In this document: piece by piece, positions 24,601 to 39,600 of the stretch
Position numbering within the stretch: position 1 is the stretch's first letter
Layout: every line of letters begins with the position of its first letter
Assembly: GCF_000524195.1 (NCBI RefSeq)
Contig: NW_020170406.1
Coordinates: 657,966-721,965, forward strand
DNA length: 64,000 nucleotides
Reading direction: 5' to 3'
Origin: Echinococcus granulosus
Lineage: Eukaryota; Platyhelminthes; Cestoda; Cyclophyllidea; Taeniidae
Translations under genes and position numbers: made by a program
Notes under the pieces: model-generated
What the model saw: the letters and a program-made list of their open reading frames with translations, nothing else
Told to the model about the DNA's origin: nothing
The model's database searches: none

Positions 24601-27600
24601 TCGTTGATTCATTTAGGATGAGCGATTAGATCTCTGGGAATTATAAAACGTCTGCAATTATTGCCGGAAAGTGTTTACAAATTTGTAACTGAGGCATCTG
24701 ATTTGAGGTTTTGCATCAGACCTACATAGAGTTTGGTTAGGAGGGTTTTTGTATATTAACGTATTCAGGTTTATGCAGAAATGGTCGATTTTTAAGAACA
24801 CTTTTTAATTAATCCACAAGAATTAAGGCTACCGCTTGGAGAAATGTTACAGAATCTTGCGACAGACTTGAGATGCGGATTCCTTATTTTCAAATCAAAT
24901 ATGTTAATTTACTCACTGCACCTGTGTCAATTTCGCATATTTATTCTTTATTTTACAGGTTTTGTTAATAACTGTTAACTTCACAATACAGATAAACAAC
25001 GTTGGGAGAGAAGTAACAAAGACTGTCGTTTTATGCGCTAAAATTAGCATAAACAATTTTGTAACTTCTTGCTGTAATCTACTAAAAGGTTTCAGTTTTG
25101 CATTATTGTAAAAGTACTTTCCGGACCTTTTCTAAAAACCCTCCGCCATTCCAGAATATAGTGCACAGGCTGCTACCCATGCGCTTCATTGACCTCGGCC
25201 AAATGTTCTGGCTTTCGAGAGATTGGCTATTCATACCTCAAGGTTCATGACCGATTCCCTAAATTATGATAAAGCCTTATAAGCCATCTATTGCTTCATA
25301 GATACAAATTCCTAATTTTTGATTCTAAAAGAACAATGATTGTAAGCATTTGTGATTGAGAGTGGTTAACAATGGACCAAAGTACAATAGATCTTTCCCT
25401 CAGACGAGCAAATAAACTCAGTAATGTTACTGTCAAGGCATTGACAGTTCGCCATACAGATTAAATTTTAGCATATTCTTCCTCAAAAAGTAGATTAATC
25501 AAAAATATAGGTGGGATATCTTCTTCCTATCTCAAATAACCACTTACATGTGTAGATTTAGTCAAACGTATTACTTATATGGTTCATAAACTTGTATATG
25601 CCCCATGTGAAGTCGATCATATTCGAGCTAAAATGTTCTCAACTGGCATATTACGATTTGTAACAAAATCTAGAAAACCTAGGAAAAAAGGCCAACCAAC
25701 TATCTTAAAACGTGGAATAGAAAAAGATAGCATTTATTGTGTGTATCTTTAAAGTGCAAAGGGATGGAATGTGCCCACATTTCGTAAGGATCGATCGCAC
25801 TACTGCCAAATATTCATTATGCTCGTAAAATGAACTTTGTGGCCATATTCTCCAGGCACTTTACGGACAAAAATAGTTCTATCTTGGAATTTTGCATTCC
25901 CCAATTAACGGGGATGCATTGGTACAACCTTGCAGTCAAAACTGATTTGGGTTATAGGAAAGTACCATGAAGGTGATCAGGCACCAGACCGAATCAGGTA
26001 TGAAAGGGGGACATCCACTGAAGAGTTCGTGCGTTTGCAAAAACGCCGGCTTATTTGCATAATAAATTGTAACCTCGCCATGGTCTGTACGCATCACGTA
26101 AAAGAGTGTAAACTTGTCAGTGGACAGCGTCTTTTCGCGTATATGTGATTGATGTCTTCCTCTTTGGAATGCTATCACACTCCTAGAGCATAAATCATAA
26201 CCTATGCTAAGGGAACCCTCAGACGACTGTCCATTGTGTTATAGCCCACTAACAAATTTGTTAAAAATGGAATAGTTTTGGGTCCAAGTAAGTCATGCAA
26301 CGGTATGACAAGCAGGAAGTGTTATTCGACATTGCCTTCTTAACCTACTTTTTCACAGAGATACACTGTGGTCGGTTGATTTAACAAATTTATTATTCTT
26401 TACCTAAAAGCGTGGCCAAAGCACTTAATCCTTAATTTTTTTCCTTCTTCAACGAGCTACGAGAAAACTTAAGGATCGTAATAAGCTATCAAACAGGGAC
26501 TGAAATGATATGGTGGATTCGGGGCAGTTAAATTATGCTGCCCAATTTGTGATGCGCATTTATTAAAAATAACCGAATTCGGTTTATAGCGTAAATTGAA
26601 CCAGAACCTGAAGGCATGCTTTAGGTATAACACTTAAGTTTGGTTGACTTTAAACGGCAACTATATTCCGCAGACCAATTGGTTTTGTTTGGAATATTTT
26701 CCTAGAAGCAACACGGAAGAAAACGCCGTTATTATCGCAGAACTGTAAGCATTTATCCAAGAGATATTTGTATCTCGTCGATGATCATTAAGCAGAACTC
26801 GAGACTGGCTGTGCTTTTCTATGCTGTATCAGACTCAGACATCCACAGTTGATGCTATTCTTCTTCCGCCTCCCTTTATTCGGTTAGATCATGCATACCA
26901 CTCGAAACCTTCTTTGTCTTGAATAATCTCTGGAGGCGCGATGACCAATAACAGTACGGAAGGCGGCTTATTATTGGGATGCGACAAAGGGCAAGTATGA
27001 GCTGTCGTGACACCGAGGTGGCGACCGTAGTTATGCGTATTGTTCTACGACGAGATGTCGGCCTTAAAATCTGATCACTTTAGACAAATTCGTAAAAACA
27101 ATAAGAAAATGGACTTTTGAGTCGTTCGAGTGTATCTAATGGGACAAACAAATGGTACCACCCGACTCAACCATTGTTTTCCATTGGTATGAGCAAAAAG
27201 TGCATCCTTCTAATTAGCTCTGTTTGGCATTGGTGGCCATTCTGAACAAACCCTTAATGAGGGGGATGTAACTAATGAGTAGGAGTAGGAAAACACTGTA
27301 GAAAAGTTATTTTAACGAACGCAACTAAGTACATACAAAGCTGTCACTGCCTAAATTCTGTTCAGTTTTTTTGTGGGGGGAATACGTTATCGAATTACGG
27401 AAAAAAACTGAGGATGTATATCAACTTAAAAGTTTATGTATTTTGTTTCTGAAACTGGAAAAATCTTCCAGAGAGCATTATTTGTCATTAGCGTTGAACC
27501 CTTCTAAGGGCCAAGTAGGTGAGTGGAACATTCATCCATTTCGGACGGTTTTGAAAGGCCTTATTTAATGCAAAGGGGGAAGTGGTTTTGTGTTGCAAAT

Positions 27601-30600
27601 TTTTGTTATACCTAGAAAACCGACTTATCCTCTCAATTTGGGGGCTAATGGCTTTACTTTCCTAAATTATTTCCCATTGTAAATAAATTTGCCCATCTTT
27701 TACCACAAATTAACCCTCTCTTAACAGAGGCGTGATCAAATAGAATCCAGGTTGTACGTGTTTTCCTCTTATTTTACCTATTTGTTACGATCTAACTTAT
27801 TTTTAGTTAACTTTTAGTAAATGACATCTCCAATCTTAAGTTGAGTGAGCCAAGAAAATATCATTGAAAACAGGATAATTCCCTCTGATGATTTGTCGCG
27901 AAATCTAATGAGAAGGAATTGATGCAGATGGCACCTCGGAATAGTGTTGGGGTGCGGAAGGTAGGCAGATGGATTTTGGATAAGTGGGTGAAATAAAAAA
28001 GTGTTCCACTTAATCGTTTACTGTCGGGATGTTTAAAAGGTTAGTAAGGTTAGCGCTTAAGCACTTGGAATGGTGACTAATTGAGAAGGCAGTAAGATAA
28101 ACACTTAAGCGTGCTCCAGGTACGTGAGCTGTAAGAATAGGCATGTTTAATCAGTCGACCAGCTGTAACCTTTTTATGGACGATCATAGATGGATTTACA
28201 CACTCTGATTTAATGCATGATCCAAAATGCTTACCTATTTCTCAGGGGTAACACTGCATGTCGTCGAGCATGTTTGTGATAAAGCAATACATAGGTTCTT
28301 TTGAGTTCAAAATCTTAGCATAAAAAGAACGCTTTCAGATTAATGAGGCGTCGTTTTAAAACTGAAGAGTGAGAGCTCATTCAGTTTATGATATTAAAAA
28401 AATTAGCAATGCAGGGGTGTTTTCGCTTACGACTGCATAGCTCTTTTAAAAAATGTAGGGGCTACAACAGTTCTTCATAATATATGGTGTAGTAACACAA
28501 AGTAAATGGATAGTAAAGAAGAATGGCTAATCCAAAGAACAATTACTTAAGTATAAGACCTTACCAATGACCCTAAGGGACTGATTTTCTAAAATTATTT
28601 TCAAGCAGTGAAGGTGATTCTTCAGTTACTTTTAAGCCCGTAAGAAAACATCTCAAAAAATAAAGCAAACCGACAATGTGGTGAGGGGAAATATGAGGAG
28701 AATTAAATATCAACGCTTTAGGGGAATGGATGCCCTTAACATAACTGGATTTATAGCTTTCAGAAATGCGATCTTATACAGTTAGATACATTGAGTTTAT
28801 TGCTGCAAAGGGATGGGCTACCGACTGTTAATGATGCACGAACACACGTTAATCAGAGAAAAGAGAAGCCTAATTTATTTTCACATTTAGCCATCGAAAA
28901 CCCCGGGTGACATGCCAACTCAAATTGGGAATAAAACAGAGTGCGCACTATTGGGCCTGCTTTACCGCTTGGGTCGTGACTACGAGGATTTGCGACAACG
29001 TCATCCCGAGTCGGAGTTCGTCAAAGTCTACACCTTCTCCTCGGCGCGTCGTTCCATGTCCACCATCATTCACGCACCTGAGGAGGAATCGGCAGCGGAA
29101 AAAAGTGCCACCACCAAACTTCTTCTTCTTACGAAGGGCGCTGCTGAGATGATCATTTCGAAGTAGGTCATTCAGCGTGTGGTTTAAGTACTCATCGATA
29201 CATTCGGTGTGTGCACGCCGCCTAATTCCACGGAATCTAATTTCAAATAGAGATTGTGTAAACACAAAAATCGTGTGTTTAATTCACAAGGTTGCTGAAA
29301 TTATGGGAATCATTGAACAAGTGTAAAGCTTAAGTGGTGTTTTTGGGTCCCAAGTGCTGCATTACAAACCGCGCCTAAATGACCTCCTTCTAATAAGAGA
29401 TGGGAAATTAAGCAATGCTTCTCGATGTTTAGAGGAAAGGAAGGCGAATACCTTGAAACAGAAAGGATTTTAAAGACAAGCTATTTTAACAGACTGAGTA
29501 TAGATGGTTAGTTGTGGGCAGTTGTATATCAATTGTCGGCATGAATTTTGACTCCATCTTTATATTTTCAAACTTGGAAATCCGAATGGGCACAGTATTC
29601 GGGTCTACTATTGCATAATGGGTTTGTTTAAACTAGACACTTTAGTAAGGAATTTAAGTAAGAAAGAGGGTGAAAGAGGTAAAATCCTTCCTATTTTGGA
29701 CCAGTTGTAGGATTTTACAGACTTTTGTATTATGTATTCATCAAATACACATATTTTACATTTATTTCAAAGTCCAGATGGAAGAGAGAAACTTGCTCAC
29801 CTTTGATAATGACCAAAGTGGTGATAATCTAGAGAATATGAATAATTTAGTGAAGGTAGAAGGGCACATAAACGAGCAAACTTCATCCTCTGCAGTACCC
29901 AGCGCTTCTCATTTACATAAGTTGAGGCGTTAACGAGCAAGCCTTTGGAGATATAAAGCAAGTACTTAGGTGGACACCTTAAAGTAGAATATTAATCTAA
30001 AATGGGGCACGGAAAACGTTTTTATAAAATTAGGCTACTTTTAACTATTTTGTCAACTCTGAGATCAGTACAAACATAAAAAATAGTGAAAATCGAGATT
30101 TTCCACTAATTTCACTCCAAACAAGTTAGTGTAAAAATGACCGCCTACACATACTCACCAAATGGTTGTGTGCAGCTGCGCAAAGAATTCGCATACCTTT
30201 GCGATCATGTTCGCCAACTAAAATGTGAAGTAGTGCAAAAGGATTCCAGTGTAAGATAGGGAGTTACACAGCAGTGGGCTGTGATTAAGGACTGCAGACC
30301 TCGAAATTTCAACCACATCACCACACGGAATTTCAAACCGACTCGTTATTAGCAATGTTATCTTAATATTGCTTCGTTTTAACCAAATCCTTCTAAACAT
30401 CACTTTTGTGTGCGGTAATGCGCCTACCCAGGTAATCTTAGAGCAGCGATTTTTGCTTTTATGTGGAAAGGCAATTTAATAGAAATACGGAAGCTTTCCT
30501 TTAAATGAAGTTTCGTTAAAAGCAATTATTATTTTTTTGGTTTTAATTCATAGAAATACTACTCGCAAGGAATGGATTTCTAAAGATGAATCGGAGGAGA

Positions 30601-33600
30601 AAATCCCACTACACATTTGTTTATTCTCTCTTTAGATTTGGCAGTGCATGTATTATTACTTCATGTCTTTTGGACGGGTAAAAATTTAGCTTAAAAAACA
30701 AACAGGTTTATTGAGAAAGGTCTTAGAATTTCCGACAAACCTGTGTAGCTATTCATAATGCTACTACTCCATGAATGTTAAAAACTTGAAATAAAAATCC
30801 CGGTAGATGTGGACAGTGAGGGCCGCTACAATCTATTTTCCACTATTTGATGCTTAGAAATATCTTCAACTTTTTCTGTAGATCGAGCTACTGCAACCGC
30901 GATCACGAAAGGGATAAATTTGGACGAGTAGTATCAGTTCATTGAAAGGTTTATTAAAGTGATATCCGTCTTTAGAAAAGCTAATTCAGCTAAGCTCTCC
31001 AAATAAAACAATAATTTTAAAGAAAACTACTATGTGTGTGGTCAAATTGCATAAGATTTATCTAGTCATTTCCTTTAAAGTGCATTCGTGTTCACACCTA
31101 GCTTTGTGTAATTTCTGCACATCCAGATACTCCTTAATTCTCAAATTTGCTTATGAATTTTGAGATTTATCGAATTCCCTGCGGCGACTGAAGGTGAGAG
31201 GAGAAGGCGATTGGAAAGAGTATCAGTTAAGGAAACATAGCATTCAAAATTTACCCCACCTCCTTGAATTTGCTAAAGTGTAATTATCACTTGAGTGAGT
31301 TTCAAGTATACCCGATGGAATTTAGTGTTTCCTATTTCGGATTCCAATTGTGTAAGATTTTTAACTACCAAAGTGATGGATATCTATTGTCCTAACACTT
31401 GAATAGAATCATACCATTTGACTAGCTGGCCTGGAAATGTAATTTGCCATCCACTTTCAAAGGCGCTATCATTTCACAATCCCTGCGCAATATTTTAAAG
31501 GGGGTGCTTCACTGCATTCCTAAAGCAGAAGTACTACCCAAATGGACAATAGTGGCGAATGTGTTAACCACCTTTTGCTCAGAATCGAAGGCATTTGGGT
31601 AAGTTTTGCTTTTCGCAAAAAAAACATTGTTTCCCCCGATTACGGTAATAGTTGGTGTCATATGAACTATGTCTTCCTCTTCCAATTAAGCGTCTTGCCT
31701 TAAAATGCTGTTGGAGCATCTAGAAAGGTAGTGAAAAGCTGAACTCTCTAATTTAGTAATTTTAAGCAAATTTGCCCGGAGCGTGTACAAAAGTAAATGC
31801 CATTCTATTATGCAACCCTAAGAAATTCCTCCTACTCTAAATAATAATCACTTAACTTGTATAAGAAACCGTCTTTGTCATTACAACATTTTTTCGTGTT
31901 CTTATCAATTCATTGTTATTTCTCGCAACTCATAAAAGTCAGTAGGTACACTAGTTGGAAGGCAAGCCATAACAACGAAACATGCGTAACTGCCACTACA
32001 AATAAAATCTCTGTGAGTTCATTGGTTCAAATGCTTATGAGAGCTTTCAGTAATACCACCTCATGGGGAAGATTTAAGGGCAGCAGGTGAGGTAATACCC
32101 AATTAAGTGTTTTTCTGATAACGGTAATTTAACTATTTGCGCCCATTTATAAAATGCTTATTATTTCACACCTTAATTTATGCCTCCTTGGAAAGTAATG
32201 AATGAGCTGAGCCCGTTAACGCATTTTGTTGTTCCAGAGTTACTCGGTCTAGAAATACGGAATAAATAAACCTAAAGTTTAATAAAATATTTTTTATTCC
32301 TATTTACCTTGTTTCGTGGCAGTGCTGTAGGCATTTACTACCAATCTGTGAAATTTAAATTTGTTTAGTGCGAAATGTAAAGTTAAACCATAAAAATCAG
32401 AACAGTTTCGGGTGATAAAGCATTTTTAGTATATAATGGTGAAAAATTAACCCAAGCTTTCCCGTTTTTATGATGAATCACCTAAAAAGCACTGATTTAA
32501 GTATTCAAAACTTTTTCAGAATATTTACAACAAGAGAGCAATCACTTTAGTATTGTCTCAGTCAAATACACATTATTCGATAAAGTCAGAACTGTTGAGG
32601 GAGCAATGTGAGAGATGTAGTTCATGACTTTTGATTAAAGAAAAAATTGGTCCAAGTGTTCCACTTCTTGCAGGATTCCTTCTGTTACATCATACGCTGA
32701 ACATCTTTTAAGAGATATGGAAATGCGTCTTCTACTTGGGAAAAAATTGTTGTCACAACATCATTTCAAACTCAAATTTGGAAAGATTGAACTTCACAGG
32801 ATCGTCGGAACTCAAGGTGTATGACCAACAAATAATTATAACGGAAAATATTTTGGTGAATGACAAACTGTAATTTAAAGCAAGGTAAACCAGATTCATA
32901 TACTAATGCCATGATTGCAGATACGCGAATTTTGGAGGAAAATAAAACCGCACTCTAAATTCTTCAACAGGATCTTACATTTCAAGAATAAAGCTTGTTT
33001 AAACATCTAAGGTTTTATCTAGAACCATTAACTTTAAGACATGGTGAATGAATAAGTCTTAAGGCACGAAAGATAATCACCGCGATAATCGGTACGATCG
33101 CTGTAAGAAAAAACACTAGAATCAAATAGCTATTCCGGACTTAAAGAATTATTCAAAGCTTTTTGTCAAATCACAAGTAATCATTCGGGATCTGGACATT
33201 ACCTCACTTCACCAGAAAGTAATTGATAAGAAAAAAGTGGCCAACGTGGCTGAAAATATTACATTAAATCCAAAATGTCATCTTCTTGGAATGTGAATGA
33301 ACTCATGACAGGCCCATGCTTTTGTTAATCCAATTTTCCTTTGCACACCCAAATCAGAAATTAAGAAGCATTTTCGTCTATTAATTGAGACTCAATCAAA
33401 CAGCTACTATAAACAATCCATTTTGGGCTTTCTCGCTTTTTTAACTCTTTTTCAGGTGCACATCGCAAATAACTAGTGAAGGAAAAGTAGCTTTCTTTGA
33501 TGAGGAAAATCGAGCAGCCATTGTTTCCTCTGCCGTGGAACCTATGGCTCGAAAGGGACTACGAACAATAGCTCTTGCCTACCGGGAGTTGATAACAGGT

Positions 33601-36600
33601 GCGTCGGCTGAATAAATAACCGTTTCAGTCTCCTTTATACGATTAATACTTAAATTATTCTTCAAATTACCATAGTGGGCACAGTTTTGGGACTCTCATG
33701 CAAACACAAACGTGTTTCATCTCCGACTAGCTAGAAGATAGGCAAGTAGGCAGGGAGGCAGAAAAACATAAATAAGAATGAAGCCTGTGAAACAATTAGC
33801 CGGACAGGATAAGGTCACTCTGTTGCGTATGAATGCGCTAACCCCTATGGTTTGCTTTGGCCGTGACCAAGGCTTTTACTTTTATGCTTATGCCACGAAA
33901 AAACATAATTAATCACTCTGAGTTCATTTGCGTGTTCATTACTGCTAGTGCAACATGTCGACTCTACGGTGACCTATCTGTTAAGCGACCTAATCTTCTG
34001 TTCCATCGGAATCGCTGTTTGTAATAGGGCAAATACCCCTTTCTGACCTTAAAGGACTGCATCTTCAATACCCTTCCATCAGTGTGATATGCCCATAATT
34101 TTTAAAAGTTTCCAATTTAAGACCTATTAAAATAATTGTTATAACAAAGCCCCATCATTTATGGAAGAATATAAGTGTAATTAAGCAGGATTGTGACATG
34201 TCAGCTAACTAATCACAACTAGAGCCATTCAAAGTACGAGATCTGAGCAGAAATTTAGAGCCTTGTACATAATTGTAACTGTCCCCGGATTGCTACCAAT
34301 TGACAGATGCTGCTCCAACACGTGACACATCTAACATGCCTTACAATGGTTGTTATAATAAAACTGATAATATTTTAACGTAGTTTTTAGATAGTTACTA
34401 AAATTTGCAAATAAACTCAGGATTTTTGCCGTTCTAAAGGATAATAATATATTTTGAGCGTAGAAGTTCCACTCATTTCACGTCCAAAATCTAAAGCTAC
34501 ATTCACACGCGTATCGTAACCTTTAATAGCTTTGCTTTGTTGGGAAGGTTTGCTTTACCTTTTCATCTGCGTTTATGCAGTCATTGTGAGCTACCTACAG
34601 AATGACTTGCCTCTTTTGCAATTTTTTCGCATGACACGTTTTTTGTTGACTGGATCCCCTGAATCAGGAGCTTATAACATGGTAAATGGGATGTTTAGAG
34701 AAATGACTGCTCTTATTTGGATTCGGTGCTTCTGAGGCCAGAACCATGACTGGAAAACGTACGTCCATTATTAAATCATTTGGGCCCTTCAAATGCCCAG
34801 CTGTTGCTCAGCATTCTATCACTGTTCTGTGCAGTCTTTTAAGCCTTATATACCCAGTAGATATCACAATAAACAGCAGGATTACAACCTATTCCACATA
34901 CTCAAAACCTCTATTCCCTGCCGCCATAATGAACGCTGTCTGGACTAGAATATAATATGCACAAAGTGTTCACCAGCTATTAGTGTTTGAACACGCTTGC
35001 ACACTACCGATTCGAGTAGCACCGCCACCGTAGCATCCTTTTCTGCAAGCAAAAGCTGCTAGAATGGCTCATTTTATCATGCCTCATATTTGCTCCCAAG
35101 TGCGTTGGGATTGGTGTCTAAATAAAGTCACATAATTTTGTCGTTTAGATTCTATTAATGGTAAATACCGAACATCAGAATTCATGCCTTCCTTCTTGTT
35201 TGTCAATTTTTTGAGCTTATAGCTGTTGGTCTTGGTATAACATGATTTGTGCTAGACTTCTCACACTTCCCTGCCTATCTTATGTTCCTTCTTCATGTTT
35301 CATTTGTAATATTTACTGCATAAAAAAGCAAAAAATATAAAATTTGTCCTGGAATAGTGAAACTGAGCCCAATATGTGCAAAAATACTTAAGATTTTAGG
35401 CCCCAGTTTCGTATACATTTGATGGGCAGTACTTGATCACACAAGCGAATTATCTCACAATTCAAACCATACACTCTGGTGATTCAGGCTTCAAAATCAC
35501 GTAGCTTGACGTAAAAGCCTCCTCTTTTGGAACTCGTTTAATAAGCCAATTTTCCAACAAATAATCAGGGCAATGAGTTAAAATTATTTCCTGTAGTTTT
35601 CAAGCGATGATGCGAAACTTTGGTAGCTTTGTTAGGTTCTATTTTATGATGCATACGATGCTCACAATAAATATTCCTCTCGTCCATATATTGAATAATT
35701 CACTCGATTTCAGCACACTAAGCATATAGCGAAAGGGGATAGCGTTCTTTTAGCTAGCTCTTTTTATTGTTAAGTTCCACTTCAACATATTTCAAAAAGG
35801 TTAAATTTAATAGAAAGAAGTTGTATGTCAATGTCTTTTTAGAAATTATTGTGCAGAAATTGATGGCACATGGACAATTCCTTAAAAGCTACATCTCTCT
35901 ACAAAAACAGCATTTCATCATGCTTTTGAAAAGTTGTAAAACTTATTCATTTCGAAAAAAGTTACAGAAGGGGAGCTAGAATAGGCAAATCATATTTCAG
36001 CATATCGATTTTCAGAAAAAGGTTTGTTTTTCTTGTCGAATTTTACGTCCAGTAGGAATTGTGTGGGTATGGGATGTGATGGTAAAAATGAAATATGGCG
36101 AGATTTGAGAAAGAAATATATAAAAAACAGGAGCAAAAACACAATCAAGACCCATAAATTGTTAAATGAATAAGCCTGTGTAACGTCTTCCTGGGACGGT
36201 AGCAACCTTTTAGTAATTGGGAGAAAGTTGTTTTAACATAGATTAGCAACTATTGTTTAAAACATGGGGTGATAATAAGTTTATATTTGGACTTGATGAC
36301 TAACCTGTTTAATTACGTGTTTCAAGAACCCTAATTTTGCTGGGGCTAATTCTAAGTTAACTGATTTGAAAATAAAAATTGAACGATATGAATAATTTTA
36401 TCAATCTTAATTACATCCAAATCCTTCAGAGCGCGATTTTTTACTTTTTAAAGCTTTTTCCAAAAACTACACTTTCGAAAGTTTCAGTTTTAGTGGAAGA
36501 ATCTTTGGAAACTGGCTCTACATAGAGGTAAGCTTGTAGCTAGTTTACAGATAAGGCAATGGACATACTACACTCGGTGTTCCCCCCTTCCACCTTAACC

Positions 36601-39600
36601 CTTATACCCTTAGAGCGAGCAGGCAAGATGGAAGGGCACATGCTTTATTAAACAGATGTTACGGTTAAGGGTGTTCAAGGTGCGCTTCCTCCTTGGAGGC
36701 CGATGGCTTCCGATCCGTCACATGGTCCATTTAAGCAAAATTACTACAATCGGCACATTTACTCACTCATAGTTTGACATCACAAATGTCAAAAGCCTCA
36801 CGTAGATAAATTACTCAAATTCAAAGTAGTCTTGACGCAATTCCCCAAAGCAGCTTTAAATGACAATAAGATTTACTTTTCTTGGCCAGTATAATGGGCT
36901 TCCAGAAGCTGATATATTTTGTTACTTGATTAACTCATAATGGCAATATGTATGGGCTGGACATCACTAACTCTTCTGACAAAATGATTAATAAGTAGGC
37001 CTTATAGTCGCTGCGATCTGGAAGAGGTGTGTGTTCAAATATCATCTAGGGCCGTTGCAAACATAAATTATTTGACGGTGGAGGTGAGAAAGTAGTATTT
37101 TAAGGCGAATTATCAGCCGAGACTTTGGACGAAAGTGATTTGCCTTCGTTTCCGATTCAGTAAAGTGGAAGTCTGTCAACGTTTCTTTTATATGTTGAAA
37201 AACAGTGCATAAAAAGTACCGACCCCAATGCCTTAAACCAAATTTACAATAATGCCCATTCTGCTTCAGCCTCGTGTATATTTGAGAGCTGAAATTTCTT
37301 ACCTGAGTCCACACTTTACAGAAATGTTCTAAATGAAAAAAAAACGTTGGAAAAGAAAAAATAGCATCATTAAAAAGGTAATGGCGCGGAATAATAAAAT
37401 ATTTGGACTGTGATTGCTGGTATTTCTCCGAGACAGATCCCGATAAGTTAACTTGTTAATAGAGCTTAGTAATCCCCTAAGGCCAAAGTTTTAAGGCACT
37501 TATTAATAATTTAAGGAAAGTTGGTGCAAATGTGGGTTTTCTGTCTTTTACCCATAAAATATGTCTGCATTTTGCAAAGAGCACCCAGTTCTTTAATTGG
37601 TTGAATAAAATTCCCAAAATTACCAGTCTTTGTAGGTGTATCGAAATAATTATGGAGTTGAGTTTGTTTGATGGAAGCCTTTTATTTAGGTGGATGCTCC
37701 ACTCCTGCTCCCACAATCTTTCAGTGAGGCCATGAAGTCAAAATGTATGCCCACACTAAAGTGGTTTGTAGGCTAATGATTTTGGGCTTTGCAGGTAATG
37801 ACAAGGAATAGAGGGTTCGAATTCTCGACAAATTTAGACATTATTAGAGGGTATAGTGCCAGCGTATTCAATAAAATTTTTGAAGGTTAAATTGCAGTCT
37901 CTTTGTTAACAACACTTAGCAGCTATTATCCTAGTATTTAAAAACGTGTGCGAAACGATGCCTTATGATTAAAAGTTGGTTTTCCTTCATCCAACCACTT
38001 GAAAATTAAGGTAGAAACCAGTTTTCTTTCAAAGGTCTTACGAAATAAATAAAAGAATACAAATGCTAAATACATAAATAATTAGAGTTGTTGGTCTCAT
38101 GACATCTTAGATACCTACGTATTTTTTCTCATTTCCAAATATTTTTTTTCTGAAGAAGTTGTATTTGAAATATTTCATTCGGATCTATCAAAAGCAGATA
38201 CTCTTTAGTTTGGCTTTGTTTGTAGTTCGATTTGAAGCGTGTACCATATTGACTACTTTACTTCAAGTTGCTTTTCTCTCAAGTCAATCAAGGCATTACC
38301 ATGATTCAAAACAATTCACATTCTTGAATTACATTCAGAAGTACGGACAAGCAACTAACAATCACCTCTAATCATAATAAAGAAGGTACTCTATTCAGTC
38401 AATACCACAAAAAATAAGCAAACCTCCTAGGAAAAAAAAATGCCAAAATGGCATAGCTGAAGGATGCAAAAGGCAATCAGATATGAAAATAAAACCTGCT
38501 GAGTTGAATGAATTACTGAGTTCCTAGGATCATAGTTCAAATGCTTCTAGAAAGTTAATATATTGCAATAATTAATATGTAATCAGAAAATAAAGACAAG
38601 TTTTGCAACAACGTCTTCGATTTCTTTACTTAGTACCTTGATATTTTGTATTTCATTCACCTTTTTGCAGCTCAAGAAATGCTAGCAGCTCAAACTGGGT
38701 CATCAAAATTTTTTTTAGATATGACGTAGTCACCTAAATGGCCATTTGTGCGCAAAATTCGTCTCTTTCGTAGTAACTTGATTCTTGAAGAGATGGATAA
38801 AAGTGAGACCATTTATTAGAGCATCAGTGCAAACTTCTCAAAGAGGTGCACCGTGCAGAATACGAAATGCCGCCTAAATCAGCTCTTTTTACAGTTTAAA
38901 AGAACCTCATTTGGTGAATTTAACGATGAATCGCTAGGAAAACCACAAAACAAACCGTTAAAAGAGTAGAGGACTATAAATAAACTTGACGTGAAGTTAA
39001 ATAAATGAAAATAAATGGGTATTATGAAAAGTTATTGTAAAAATTACGAGAAGAAATACGCCAGATTTCCTCATTTTAGTAAGACCTGCCAAAAAAGGGA
39101 TTAAGACTAGGGTTTTAAAGCTGATTCAACCATCAAAATTTTTATACCTCCAGCAATACATTGAAGGGGATTTTACAACAAATTAACATGAGGCTATTAA
39201 GATATCATTCATATAAATGGCAAGGAGGCAGCAATATCAGTGAATTACCTGCATAGGTCTGAAGAGTGTCATTTTTATCTTGATAAAGCCACTTATGTTT
39301 GAAAGGCAGTTTTAATATTGTAAATTTATTAAATAAAAATTAAAACTCCTAATGTTTTCTGGTCTTTTTAAAGAAAACCAGCGCACTGTCGTAAAACTGC
39401 AGGAGAAGTTTTATTAAATTGTCGAATAACTGAAATTTCACCCTTATTCTCAATGTTTCTTCTCTAATTCAGATTGCGGTTGAAATTATGGTATCACCTG
39501 GCTGTCTTTAACGTAATTCATTCAAATTAGCCACAACAAAGTCAATTTAGGTTGTTGTGTCTGAAAAAGCTGCATTTTTGGGAGGAGCGGACTTCAAGAT

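Noticed and set aside
37805..37830. GGTTCGAATTC as a tRNA B box
   Set aside because: No matching acceptor stem, anticodon arm or A box within 100 nt.
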